Below, piece by piece: positions 34,701-44,671 of a stretch of DNA of 64,000 nucleotides (positions are counted from its first letter, which is position 1; each line of letters opens with the position of its first letter). The stretch covers positions 17,028,001 through 17,092,000 of the forward strand of contig NC_087253.1 of assembly GCF_037042905.1 (NCBI RefSeq), in the 5' to 3' direction. This DNA comes from Lytechinus pictus. Its lineage: Eukaryota; Echinodermata; Echinoidea; Temnopleuroida; Toxopneustidae. The notes beneath the pieces are model-generated. The model had not been told where the DNA came from. It ran no database searches and worked only from the letters and a program-made list of their open reading frames with translations. Made by a program: the position numbers and the translations under genes.

Positions 34701-36236
34701 TTTTATCAATATCTATACACTCATTGTAATATTAAAATGTATTTTCCACGAAATAATTTGATATTTTTGTCATCTGATTGACTATATTACACACGTATTG
34801 GCAGCTATTTGCATACTCATTAATATTCATAAGTCACATGACCAGAGCTTTTACAGGTGAAGATTCTGTTCACAAAATTCCACATTTTTGCACTTTTACC
34901 AACTTTTTGAAAAATTAATAGAACAAAACACAAATTCTAAAGATTGCTTAACCCTATAAATTACAGATCAAACTGTGGCATGATGAATTTTCAGATCTAA
35001 AGGTAAAAAAATTGAAATTTAAACCACCTTTTTCCACAGTTTGTAACTGTTTTACAGGTACATATTTATGTATAAGAGACACATCAGCATGGAAACCTTG
35101 AGGAGAAGTGATTTGCACGTGATTAGCACTAGTTTTGCTTCTGTTAAATGCTGTGGAAATGTTTTCTACATCTTCCGATCGCGAATTTAACAACCCGCGA
35201 AAATGTCGGGACCCCCGCGATTCGCGAAAAATTCTGTACGCGAAAATAACAGCTTCTACAGTAATTTACTTTAAATAATGTAGGCTTCATATTTTACAAG
35301 AGCGACATTCTACACTGCCAATGTAAGTAGTTAATTGAGAATATTCTTCATACTAGCAACTAAAATGAAATTCTATGATATTGTAAGGAAATTTGCCAAT
35401 TGATTAGATTACCGAACCCGGGACTAAAAACCCTCATTTGGCGGTGATCGTCTACGTTCGACAAGCTGAGTCGGTGGCATCCCCAAGTTCCGGGCGGCCA
35501 GCTCGTTCGCTAGCGTTGGTCTTAAAATTCATAACATGGATTGCAATGGATGGGACTGAACTCGGACGAGTGAGGATGAGCAGACGATCGTGATTTGCCC
35601 AAAGTTTGAAGTTTAATTTTACCCAATCTTGTCGTTTGAAAATTACAAATAGCATTTCATATTTATAAAATATTCATTTTGTTTGAGCTGATTATACATG
35701 TATTCCTAGAAAATGTTGATTTTAACCATAAAATGGACTTACTCAGTGGCACGACCTGTTGCCATGGAACTGAGCGATCCAAATGCCAAGTATTCGGCTG
35801 CGATTTCGTTGTCATCGTCAAATGGATTTCTGAATTGCTGAAAATCCATTGGGCATAGCTCCTTCACAATCATGCTGAAGTGACTGGGCTCAGGTGGAGG
35901 TGGACCTCCGCCAGTCTTTCTTGATTCCTTACTGAAATTGGAATGTTCTTTCTTGGCATTGAGCCTCATTCTTTTCCACTGGTCCTTAATTTGATTTGTG
36001 CTCCATTTATTTCCATATTTGGAGTGGAATTTATTGGACAAATCATCCCATGCTGCTGTTTTTTTCAAATTACTATTATAATCAGTCTTCCTACATAGAA
36101 GAACTTCCCTTCGCTCTGTGATTAGTTGGAGGAGGAGGTTTCTTTCAGCTGTCTGCCAGTTTCCCTTTGCTCTCTCCCTTCCAGCTCCAACACACCTAAA
36201 GTTAGCCTCCTCCATTTTGGATGTAGCAGACAGCAT
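28723..36236 (-). CDS. Myb/SANT-like Harbinger partner protein, 5 exons, 331 aa
   Basis: Exons on the minus strand: 36236-35743, 30373-30290, 30019-29939, 29428-29348 and 28978-28723. All junctions follow GT-AG and keep the frame (996 nt, 331 residues). Exon 1 carries a trihelix Myb/SANT-like domain (about residues 25-105: AAWDDLSNKFHSKYGNKWST, QIKDQWKRMRL) followed by a RKTGGGPPPPEP segment usual for this family. The last exon gives a basic linker and a C-terminal coiled coil (EEHQIRLEYMRIEHEFNMEI). Family members bind transposon ends and bring the nuclease into the nucleus. Exons 3 and 4 are duplicates of each other. The first intron is about 5.4 kb and holds three younger insertions. The start at 36236 lies between the palindrome at 36241 and the domain. 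Confidence 0.8.
29150..30300. repeat. tandem duplication of about 595 bp carrying an exon
   Basis: 29150-29700 and 29748-30290 match along most of their length, including ACATACTAATTTATATGCAA, GACCCTGCTGAAAAAA and the 81-bp exons 29348-29428 and 29939-30019. The exon copies encode related 27-residue units (GSTSQGSQIGNGVTQLTQGP versus CSTSQGSQIRSGVTQITQGP). Each exon is a multiple of three and phase-symmetric, so both can be spliced in. Confidence 0.8.
30374..31690. other. large intron segment of the SANT gene
   Basis: AT-rich with short ORFs only. 31102-31290 reads as 62 residues ending WGKKKDIR with no known match. A T-rich acceptor-like TCTTTTTAG lies near 31083 on the plus strand. I see no convincing gene. 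Confidence 0.25.
31691..32997. mobile_element. hAT-like non-autonomous element, 1307 bp
   Basis: The left end is CACTGGCGTAAATCC and the right end is its complement, GGATTTACGCCAGTG. An exact 8-bp target duplication, GCAGCGGG, lies at 31683-31690 and 32998-33005. The 8-bp size and CA...TG ends fit hAT elements. G/C runs adjoin both ends. It contains a second element at 32073-32890. Confidence 0.85.
32073..32890. mobile_element. hAT-like non-autonomous element nested in another
   Basis: The ends are CAGTGGCGTAACTACGG and CCACGGTACGCCACTG. TGGACATA is duplicated exactly at 32065-32072 and 32891-32898. The terminal sequence resembles its host element but differs, so two related families are involved. 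The interior holds the GCTCGCGCTTCGCGCTCGCATT motifs shared with 1-700. Confidence 0.85.
33318..33765. repeat. three tandem units of about 145-160 bp
   Basis: Units start near 33318, 33480 and 33627 with a T-run and TTCGAGCTGGGA, continue with TGGGGTCCTTCC and CAGGGGGTTCAATTTC, and end with CCTTTGAAAA and a C-run. Non-coding. The minus-strand frames are artefacts of the repeat. Confidence 0.75.
34401..35261. mobile_element. TA-flanked MITE with TTTTCGCG-rich ends
   Basis: The left end is CTGTATAAGCTGTAATTTTC and the right end, in complement, is CTGTAGAAGCTGTTATTTTC. TA lies outside at 34399-34400 and 35262-35263. Both ends continue with CGCG words (GCGCGAAAAT types, GAATTTAACAAC). The interior is AT-rich with no ORF. 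TA duplication suggests a mariner-like origin. Confidence 0.75.
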
Positions 36237-36240
36237 CTGA

Positions 36241-36262
36241 CCTACTGAGCATGCTCAGTAGG
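36241..36262. promoter_or_regulatory. perfect 22-bp palindrome before the SANT gene
   Basis: The half-site CCTACTGAGCA is followed by its exact complement, centred between 36251 and 36252. It lies 5 bp upstream of the SANT gene's ATG (minus strand) and next to the GTTTAAACC sub-terminal repeats. It could be a binding site for the element's own protein. That is inference. Confidence 0.5.
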
Positions 36263-36496
36263 AAAAAACCCATGGTTTAAACCATGGTCTAAATTTAAAC
36301 CATGGTTTAAACCACAGTCTAAATTTAGACCACAGTTTAAATTTAGACTGTGGTTTAAACCATGGTTTAAAAAAACCATCGTTTGTGAATCAGAGAGGGG
36401 GTTTAAACCCCCCCTGGGTTTAAACCATGGTTTCAAAAAACCAGGAGGGGGTTTAAACCCAGGGGGGGTTTAAACTTCTTTTGTGAATACGGGCCC
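36263..36496. repeat. right sub-terminal repeats of the Harbinger element
   Basis: A dense set of GGTTTAAACCATGG and CTAAATTTAGAC palindromic words, then G-rich GGGGGTTTAAAC and the TIR. The left end (19280-19430) has fewer copies of the same words. Such sub-terminal arrays are typical binding sites for the SANT protein (family knowledge). Confidence 0.7.
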
Positions 36497-36512
36497 TTGT
36501 TTCCTAACTACG

Positions 36513-36564
36513 ATGTTAAGAATCACCGATGGTGATATTTTTGACGCGAAACAAGGTGATTTAG
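36513..36564 (+). other. candidate first coding exon to the right of the Harbinger insert
   Basis: An ATG opens 17 codons reading MLRITDGDIFDAKQGDL. A strong donor follows, TTTAG|GTAAGA, at 36565. Directly to the left lies the Harbinger border, and left of that element is the ETS/YY1 promoter candidate at 19141. No following exon was found in the right arm. The protein is not recognised. This may be a captured host-gene fragment or chance. Confidence 0.3.
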
Positions 36565-37727
36565 GTAAGAAAATTTCACTTTTTATTTGAGGTTTTTGCC
36601 CATGTCGCCGGATGATTTTGTAGTGTGGGAGTGAGTAAGTGATGTATCGTACATATCTAGAGTGTGTTGGTGATTACAGTGGTATATCGCTGAGTCTGCT
36701 GATGATATGAACGGCAGGTCGTTGAACACCGGCCCCCGCCCGGCTGCGTACCGACGCAATTAAGTTAGATCTATCCCTACGCAATTTTAACATTGATCTG
36801 TACTTTATTTTTCGAATAATTGTCAATTTTTTGAGGAAGAAAGATGATCAACTTTCGATCTCGGGTTGAGCCTTCGGAGCCGAACGCTAAATCTACTTTC
36901 CTTGCTTCGCTTGCCTAAACCATGCCTGAACTCCCGGCGCCCGCCCAGTGGCTGCGCCTCAGCCTCCCCGTCTTTTTCCAGCGCACCGCAAGTGCAGTGG
37001 TGGGTGCGGGTCGGGCGCATGCAGCCGTTAGTTTCGGCTCCGTTTTTGTCATGGTTGAAAATCTGCTTTCTTCTACCAACAAGCACTTATAAAATGTAGG
37101 TTATTATATAACCTTGTCCTCAGTCAGTAACCCCTGTGTGGTGAAATAACATGAATAAGACAATGTCAATGTTTGGCTTATTTTCTCTTGATGCTTGATT
37201 GATAGGCTGGATAATAAATGTTTGATTTTTTGGCTTGTCAGTTTTTAATACAGTAGGGATAACTTAAATCTAAATTCATCATAAAATCTTGAAATTATTT
37301 TTTGGTCTAATTGAAAATAGAATGTGTGGAGATGAAGATCTGCATCAATCTCACTTTCCACCAATAGAGGGCCTCACAAAAATATGCTCAAAATCAAAGT
37401 TTTTAGAGAGCTCTGATGAACAAGAAAAATTACCCCTAAGTCTATATAGATATATCACACCTGAATGAAACGGTGGTTTATGTCACAAAAGTGATAGTTT
37501 AAAGACCTTTTTTTAATTTTTAATTGATAAATAAAGGTTGACTCTACATGTAGGTCATCCTCTGGTGTGGTAATGAGGGTAAATTTGCTTTTAAAAGTGT
37601 AGGGAAATGCTACTTTTACATGCTGAAAATGCAAAGAGTCGCTATACCGTTGGAGCGGACCGGACACCCGCTCGGCGCCCTCGGAACTTTGATACTGATT
37701 TTTTATTGTCAAAGGTTGGCAGGTATG
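36565..37727. other. non-coding right arm of the composite element
   Basis: A GC-rich stretch at 36860-37030 (overlapping frames on both strands, none recognised) is followed by AT-rich sequence. It ends near TTGGCAGGTATGATATAATC, a word shared with 18770-18790 in complement. Confidence 0.3.
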
Positions 37728-37876
37728 ATATAATCGTGGTAAGTGCTTAATTTCTGTTTTAACTATTTATTCGGATAATTATTTAGACCATACTTCACGC
37801 TACTACCGTGGGTATGGTGAATTACACGGTAAGCCCCTGGGCTCCGGCCCGCTGAGCAGGCCGGAGCTCCCTGGGT
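37728..37876. repeat. 149-bp inverted repeat partner of 18281-18429
   Basis: Nearly exact reverse complement of the left-arm copy, with the same length and the same GC hairpin core. It is followed by GTGTTGGTGTTG-rich sequence (37877-38130). Confidence 0.8.
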
Positions 37877-39040
37877 TAGTGTTGGTGTTGTGACAACACC
37901 GTACTTGAATCAGGCTGGTGTTAAGATTGACCTCGGAAAATATGGTGTATTTCCGGCAGTTTGTGTTGAAGGCTGGTGTTGATTGTCATCTACTGAACCC
38001 AACACTGCACTGTGGCTGCATGGTGTTGATGATCTACAAGCAATTTCCCCATTCAGCAACACCGACGTACCCCAGGGATTGGGAGAATCGTGATTTAAAG
38101 TTCAGTGTTGGTGTTGATGAACTGTAGCTTAATTACGAACAGGGGGCGAACACGACGAACCATCTCCGTAAAATTATCTTTTACATTTAAGATGAGAGCA
38201 AATCATTAGAGTTTTAATACATTTCAATGAAAAATAATATTACGCTTGGTGTTGGAGCTCAGTTCAGCAGCCCTTTCACGCTCTCAACACCGTACACCGT
38301 ACTTGAAATCACCCAAATGACTTGCTACCTGGCATTCCTGCCTTATTTATTATACGCTGCCTTGAATTGACTTGGTCGGTCCTGCCTGGCCTAGCCTGGA
38401 CCGAGTGTTTTCCAACTGCAGTCAAACCTGTAGTTGCTATGTGAGGCATGCTACACTTGACGCTGAAATATCATTTAATAGTTATGGCACGAGCGAGACT
38501 AGGCCATGGCCATGCATATTGAGATATCAGTTGACTTCTATCTTAATAAAAAAGAGGCACTCTTTAGTTACAGTAGGCAGTAGCTACGTTACTCTGAGTG
38601 AGGCCAAGTTACGCGACCTCCTTTTTTGATTTTGTAGATACTGAGAGACTGCAATTACACATGTGAGTTTTTGTGATGATTACTGACGTTGCAATTGGCA
38701 TTGCATACCGAGTCATTAAACAATTGTAGACAGAAACAGAGATTGCAACTCGCAAGAAAATGTAATACATCTTAATTTTTATTACATATGCATATGTTTT
38801 TTTGGTATTAGTCTTGTTTGAGAAAAAGAGGATGTCAAAAAAGTTTGAATGCTACAAAGGCCTCAATAAATATCACACGTAATTATCTTGATTTCTCTTA
38901 ATTATGTGAAGAGACTTGTAACAGAAAGAATGAAAAGAAATGAATAGCTGTAATAATAGTTGTAATGTTTTTTGATAGAATCATGAACAGATTACAGATG
39001 ATGATGGCACAGTGTTGAAAACTGTTTGATGGAGATGGCG
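37877..39040. other. GGTGTTGAT-rich and AT-rich interval
   Basis: Words TGGTGTTG and CAACACC recur at 37880-38300, reminiscent of the CTGGTGTTGATT MITEs at 54192 and 57696, but no paired ends were found. The remainder is AT-rich without coding signal. Confidence 0.35.
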
Positions 39041-40260
39041 CATCGTTGGATTTGTTTAGAATTAGACCAACAAAGAATCAACGTTACAACAACATTTAAC
39101 CGATATTAGACAAACATTGAATCAACGTTTACGCCAACGTTGGACTAACATTGGACTAAAGTTGAATCAACTTTCCATCAACATTGGACCAACATTATAC
39201 CAACGTTGGATCAACGTCACCCAACGTTGGACCAACATTGGACCAACGCTGCCATACCTGCCTCATCTGGACAATGATTATGCACTCATGAATATTCATT
39301 ACATCAGTAAATGACCAAAATTTTAGGTAATATTGCTATAATAATTAGAGTATTTATGTTTATTCAATATTTCCACCATGAAAAGTTTCAGAAAAGTATG
39401 TGGCTCCATTACCATATCATATATAATCAAAACATATTATTCTAAGTGAAATATTCAAGGTTAAGTGTGGAAAATGATATTAACTGTATTCTGCCAAGTA
39501 TAGCAAAGTTGCTCTATATATAGGAGTCAATGACAGGATACAGTGGATAGGTGTAGGATGATAGGAATAGGATATAGGATTAGGATGTAGGATTTTAGGA
39601 TAGGATAAGACATATGATGATAAAGATTTGAGTGTAGAGTTGTAATGGTGGACTTCACCTTGAAACCAATTAATGTTTTGTTAATTACTGCCATACGTTG
39701 GAATAACGTTGGAGCAATGTTGGAGCAACGTTGTGACAACGTTGTAACAATGTTGGAGCAATGTTGCCAGACAACGTTGGAGCATTGTTGCTGGACAGCG
39801 TTGAACCAACGTTGTAAACATAGTTGGACTGACGATGTATGCAAGTGCACGTCCATCGCTGCTTCAACGTTGCCCATCAACGTTGCAGCAACGCTGTTAT
39901 TGATGACTCAGCCGACATTATACCAACGTTGGAGCATTGATGGTGGACAACGTTGAACTGACGTTGGAAATGTTGTTGGTCTGACGATGTATGGACGTGC
40001 ACTTCTATCGATGATACAACGTTGCTTACCAACGTTGTAGCAATGTTGTATTTGACTATTTAGCCAACATTGGATCAACGTTGCCAGACAACGTTGAAAC
40101 ATTGTTGCTGGACAACGTTGAACTAACGTTGGAAATGTTGTTGGTCTGACGATGTATGCGCGTGCACTTCTATCGATGATGCAACGTTGGCCTGCCAACG
40201 TTGAGGCAACGTTGGGAAAAAATTTCCCAACGTTGATCCAACGTTGGTCCAACGCTGTAT
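39041..40260. repeat. right CAACGTTGG minisatellite
   Basis: Two clusters, 39060-39260 and 39690-40260, of short units built on CCAACGTTGG, ACAACGTTGG and GACGATGTATG. They differ in spacing from the left array. Between them lies 39300-39690, which shares words with 43730-43930 (TGCCAAGTAT, ATAGG-GTAGGAT, CCTTGAAACCAA). Confidence 0.8.
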
Positions 40261-40273
40261 TGTTACCTGGGTA

Positions 40274-40400
40274 ACTTAGAACGTTTATGGATCAAGCTCA
40301 TGAAACATCGACATAAAGGTAATCAAGTATGAATGATTGTTTTGCACGTGTCTTAGGTCACATAATCATGGTCAAAGGTCATTTTTGGTGAATGGACATA
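40274..40400 (+). repeat. right part of the split GTCTCACCTGC-family unit
   Basis: It starts with AACTTAGAACGTTTATGGAT, the exact next portion of the unit left unfinished at 15724. It continues through CATGAAAC, ATCAAGTAT and GGTCAAAGGTCA before similarity fades. Confidence 0.8.
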
Positions 40401-41340
40401 TTTTATTATCATATTTTCATTTCATTTTATTTTCCACAAATCAATCAAAATAAAAAAAAACATAACTCATTCCGAAATTGTATGCATAATTACAATATAA
40501 ATGCAGATTCAAAGTGGATGGACTAGTAAAGCAAAAGCTTGTTGTGGATAGGCCCTTAACAAATAATTAACATGTAATCATTGATAGCTAAAAATAGTTA
40601 CAGAAAAAAATAGAGCTGAGCTCGTAGAAGGTTGCAGAACTGGACAAGGACGAGAACAAAGAACGTTACAAAGAACAGGGACACACAGGTTACTAGACAA
40701 AACAAGAAAGACAAAGCAAAACATAAAAGAAAAAAAAGAGGGAAAGAAGACCTGTCTATTATATTGCTGTTCACGATTGCAACGTTTAAGGATGACATGA
40801 AATATTTTGACAGAATTGGTCGTATGCCAATGAAATAGAAAATAGTAGACAGGTTTTTTGTAAGGGTATGCGGCTGTAAATATGAATGTACATGTATGTA
40901 ATTTATTTACAATGACAAACATACGGACATAGTGAGGGGATGGAGCACTTGTCAGACGAGGAAAAGAAAAAAATCTTGATAGTTGCTAGTAGAGAAAAAA
41001 CATCAAATGAAGCAAAATTTAGAAGAGGTATGTGGTTGATAAAAGAGTTTCCCTGACTACCAGGTGCCCAATCCACTCTCTGACCGTCCTAAAAGTGATA
41101 CACAAATGAGTACAAATAGAAAAATATATATTGTGTATTTAAAGCGTACAGTTGTTTTTTATGAACATATAATTAAATGCCAGAGGCAAGTCATTATTGT
41201 TCCATTGAAACATAAAAGAACCCAACTGCAGATAGAAGATAGCAGAAACTCTTAAGACACCCTTTTCTAAAAGGAGAGGACCTGTATTAGTGTTTTCTTT
41301 TTTGAATAATTTTTTATTAGCTGTTTTCAGAGGCAATATC
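40401..41340. other. AT-rich non-coding interval
   Basis: Short ORFs only. 40630-40750 is purine-rich. Nothing recognised. Confidence 0.3.
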
Positions 41341-41816
41341 GAATTGCGTATAATGCAGGCGAGACTGCCAGACATGCCAGAGGCGTTCATATACATCCTC
41401 GTAATAAATAATCCTTGGGTGGAGCTTTGCTCTGATCACATCTCATATATTCGTTTCACTGAAATCTGTTGTTTCCTGTAGTACGGGAATCTGTTTTAAT
41501 TTCAGAGGTCGATAATTGGAATCAATACACATTGTATTATCATTGCTTATAACATACACGCTTTGAGACAAACCTCAAATACAAATACTTGTTCAAATAT
41601 AAACGACAATTATCATGAACGCAAAATCATTTTTGGTGTTTTATATTGTCTCTCATATTTTGTCTTCAATCTAAACCAACGCTGAAAATACATACATATA
41701 CACACAGGATATTCTTTAGGGCAGTGGTTAATCCAGGGGGTGGGGCACTCCGGCCCGAGCCTCCCCCCCCCCCCCTTTGATAATCAAGGTAAATATTTCT
41801 AATGTATGTCGTTCAT
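41341..41816 (+). repeat. GTCTCACCTGC-family end plus 340-bp direct repeat, copy B
   Basis: 41341-41390 has the family end (GCGTATAATGCAGGCGAGAC, then CCAGAGGCGTTC). 41476-41816 is the direct partner of 13277-13616. Confidence 0.65.
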
Positions 41817-42563
41817 TCATATTATTCATGTTTCTATGTAATACAAAATCATGACTGACGATATTTTGATTTCGTCTGTTTTCTTCATATTTCTATTGTC
41901 AAAATATTTATCTAAATGATGAAACTTATCAAACTTCACAAGCGCACTACGAAAATGCCACTCAGTCAAAATGAACAAAATTTTGACACGGGCTAGCTTC
42001 AATAATCTTTACTAAGCATGCATCAATAATTACTATTGCACTATTCGTATAAGAGTAGGGGGAAACCCCGGTGTAGTGGTCCACCTGCATTCCCCCAATC
42101 AGTTATATCGGGAGGAGAGACCTGCGGGTCACAGTGATTCGTTTCGCTTTTCGCCTTCCAGGCACAGGTGACGCCAAAACAAATAATAATAATAATAATA
42201 ATAATAATTACGAGATTGATTAAATCACAAAGAAGCTGTAGCCCCTCAAATCACTTTGTTCAAGAATCCAAAGTCACAAAATGGCAAAAGAAAGACCAAT
42301 GAAAATGGGATTCCAAGTATGACCATCAGCATGTTTAATTGATTGCCTCAATAACTACGGGCCTTTTCACACGTGAATCTTAAACCATCATTGTAATGAT
42401 GATTGCAATTCGTCTTTAGAATCATGGGACCTTTAACACGCCCACTCGATAACTGTGATTTTAATTCGAATTCAAGGGCGAAGGCGGTGTCCTTGATGAC
42501 TTGTCAATCAAAGCACTGCATCACAAATACAAACTACGATGAGTGCATGACAATTGTATTAAC
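41817..42563. other. non-coding interval with (AAT)n microsatellite
   Basis: An (AAT)n run of about nine units lies at 42181-42209. 42362-42430 (GGGCCTTTTCACACGTGAAT) resembles 22549-22600, suggesting a small dispersed MITE. No gene. Confidence 0.5.
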
Positions 42564-44309
42564 CCAGCTAACACATAACGTTATGATAACATTTTTGAAA
42601 GATCTTAGAAATGCTTTCAAAAAACGTTTCTCAAGAGCATTTGCATAACGTTAATGAAACATTATTAAATAACGTGATTATGATAACAAACATGTAATGT
42701 TTTGATGGCCTGACAAGAACACATTTAAAAGACATTTTTCAAAGACATTTTTCAAACATTTTATTAAAACATCTTATCAAAATGTCCAATCTTGATGTTA
42801 AAATGACATGATAAAAATTTCTTAAGAAAACTAAATAATATTTTTAAAAATATTTCAAAATATATTAGAAGCATCCTTATTTTAACTTTTTTAACCTCAC
42901 TATCATCTTCATAAATTTATAGATGGGATCTAAAAAATATTTTTGAAGGTTGATATAATATGTATAACAACAACATAAAACGTTATTGAAAGGTCAAGAG
43001 AAAATATTCAAAAGATATTATATTGAACACCATTTTAAATAATTTTTTAAGTTTTTCAAAACCCTACATAGATAAGACTTCATGTTAAAGAAAACAATTT
43101 TTCATGTTTTCAAGATAATTCTTGCATGAAAATTATTACGTTTTTATGATATAACATTATTTCAGAAAAATACATTTTACTAACATCGTTCTTATAATGT
43201 TAAACATTATATAAAAAAACATTACAAATATGTTGTTAGAATATTATGACAACATAAAATATTCTCGAAATGTCATGATAAAATGTTTCTCAAATATTTT
43301 AACAAAACATGTTTTAGAAATGTTTTTGTAATATTTTCAAAAATATTTTTTAAATGTATCAGAAACATACTTATTTTTACTTTTTAAAAATATCATTTCA
43401 ACATTTTTCTAGAAACAATTATTCAATAACATTTATAATGTTATGATAACGTTTTTGTGATAACGTTCTTATTTTATTCGTACATGACCCAACCTGCAAA
43501 ATCCGGTTGCAATATAGTTTCACTTGAATAGTGAAAATAATAATTGTGACGATGATACAACGTTGGAATCTAATTTGTTCCTGGGTTGTTTGAAAACAAT
43601 TACAATATGCCAACGTTGGGAAAACAATCTGACAATTTGTGGAAAACATCATGCCAATATTGGGAAAACGTGTAGCTTGATTCCCATATCATTTTCATAA
43701 AAATAAATAATTTATTTTAGGGGAAATTTTTAAGGGGTTAAATATTTTTTATTAACCGTAATTTGCCAAGTATTGAAAAGCCGCCACATAATTAGTAATC
43801 AGTGGCAGGATTCAATGGATAGGCGTAGGATATAGAATGATAGAATGATAATATGGGTTGTTAGAAGAAAGAGTTGTGAAGATGACCTTGAAACCAAACA
43901 ATATTTTTGAAAACATTTACTTGAAACATTTAGGAAGAAATCATATTTGCGACATTTTCTTAACATTATTAAAATAACATTTTTAGAACATTAATTGTAA
44001 TCAACACTATTATGTTTTCAAAAAAAGTTAAAATTATATAAAAATGTATGGTTTCAGAAATGATTAAAAACGTTTTCAGATCATTAACTTAAAACATCAG
44101 AAAGATATCACTGCAACATTTTATTCATATTATTAAAATACATTATGAAATTATGTTTAACATGTTTTTTATGTTGCAGTTAAACGTTAGGGAAATGTTT
44201 TATAGCAATGAGAAAACAATACATTTTCATATGATTTTAACATTTTCCTAAAACATTTTCATGAGGAAACATTTTTATGATATTTTGTCAATGTTTTTGT
44301 GTTAGCTGG
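42564..44309. mobile_element. 1.75-kb MITE-like element with CCAGCTAACACA ends
   Basis: Ends CCAGCTAACACA and TGTGTTAGCTGG are inverted copies. The interior is very AT-rich and full of TTATGATAACATTTT-type words, non-coding. The terminus resembles that of the 24.5-kb composite (CCCAGGTAACA). 43600-43930 shares CAACGTTGG and other segments with 39300-39690. A target duplication was not readable. Confidence 0.65.
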
Positions 44310-44571
44310 CTGATAGTTACGTATATGTCTATTATAAGTTTTATTTATTTCAACCCAACACCATCGAGATCATTATGATAGAAGAATAAAAACTTAACAA
44401 ATAAATAACCAAATGAAATTTAATATTAATGAGCCTTGACAAATACTGCAACTGGACCTATGATAATGCGAAATACAGAAAGATCACTTTTATTTAATTA
44501 GGGCCTAACAAAATCGTGAAATAATTACCTACATAGTTATCTTAATTGCCTGCATACTTTTCTTATTATAG
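44310..44571. other. AT-rich non-coding interval
   Basis: No gene or repeat ends seen. Confidence 0.3.
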
Positions 44572-44671
44572 GTTTGGAATTCCTGAAACAGCTGTGAGGT
44601 CTTCAAACGTCAAAGGTCTTCAAACGTCACCAAAAGAAGGTGGGAAAACCAACTACTACCTTGTCCAATAA
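44572..44671 (+). CDS. candidate terminal coding exon, unknown protein
   Basis: An acceptor TTTTCTTATTATAG ends at 44571. It is followed by 32 open codons (FGIPETAVRSSNVKGLQTSP, then KEGGKTNYYLVQ) and a TAA. AATAAA overlaps the stop. Codon content looks less AT-biased than its surroundings. No upstream exon was found within the window and I do not recognise the protein. It could be the end of a host gene lying on this strand or a chance frame. Confidence 0.25.

Larger units (their letters stand above)
19264..36496. mobile_element. PIF/Harbinger transposon, 17.2 kb, both ORFs apparently intact
   Basis: The left end is GCCCGAATTCACAAAAGAAG and the right end, in complement, is GGGCCCGTATTCACAAAAGA, both continuing into GTTTAAAC. 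TTG lies at each border (19261-19263, 36497-36499), a 3-bp duplication as in this superfamily. Sub-terminal GTTTAAACCATGG palindromes occur at both ends. Inside are a HARBI1-like nuclease gene (plus strand) and a Myb/SANT-like gene (minus strand), converging. Harbingers are usually a few kb (family knowledge). The size here comes from long introns and nested elements. With no premature stop in nine exons, the copy may be recent or active. Confidence 0.85.
15725..40271. mobile_element. 24.5-kb TA-flanked composite element with 11-bp TIRs
   Basis: The left end CCCAGGTAACA (15725-15735) and right end TGTTACCTGGG (40261-40271) are exact inverted copies. TA is duplicated outside (15723-15724, 40272-40273). 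Left and right flanks are adjoining parts of one repeat unit, so removal leaves CATCATAACTTAG, as seen in intact units. Both sub-terminal regions are CAACGTTGG minisatellites. A Harbinger element occupies 19264-36496, so the original insert was about 7.3 kb. A TA duplication fits Tc1/mariner-like transposases (family knowledge), but no such gene was found. An element sharing the terminus type and internal sequence lies at 42564-44309. Confidence 0.7.

Noticed and set aside
42180-42210. CRISPR-like regular repeat
   Set aside because: It is a plain (AAT)n microsatellite. No spaced direct repeats of CRISPR type occur anywhere in the window.
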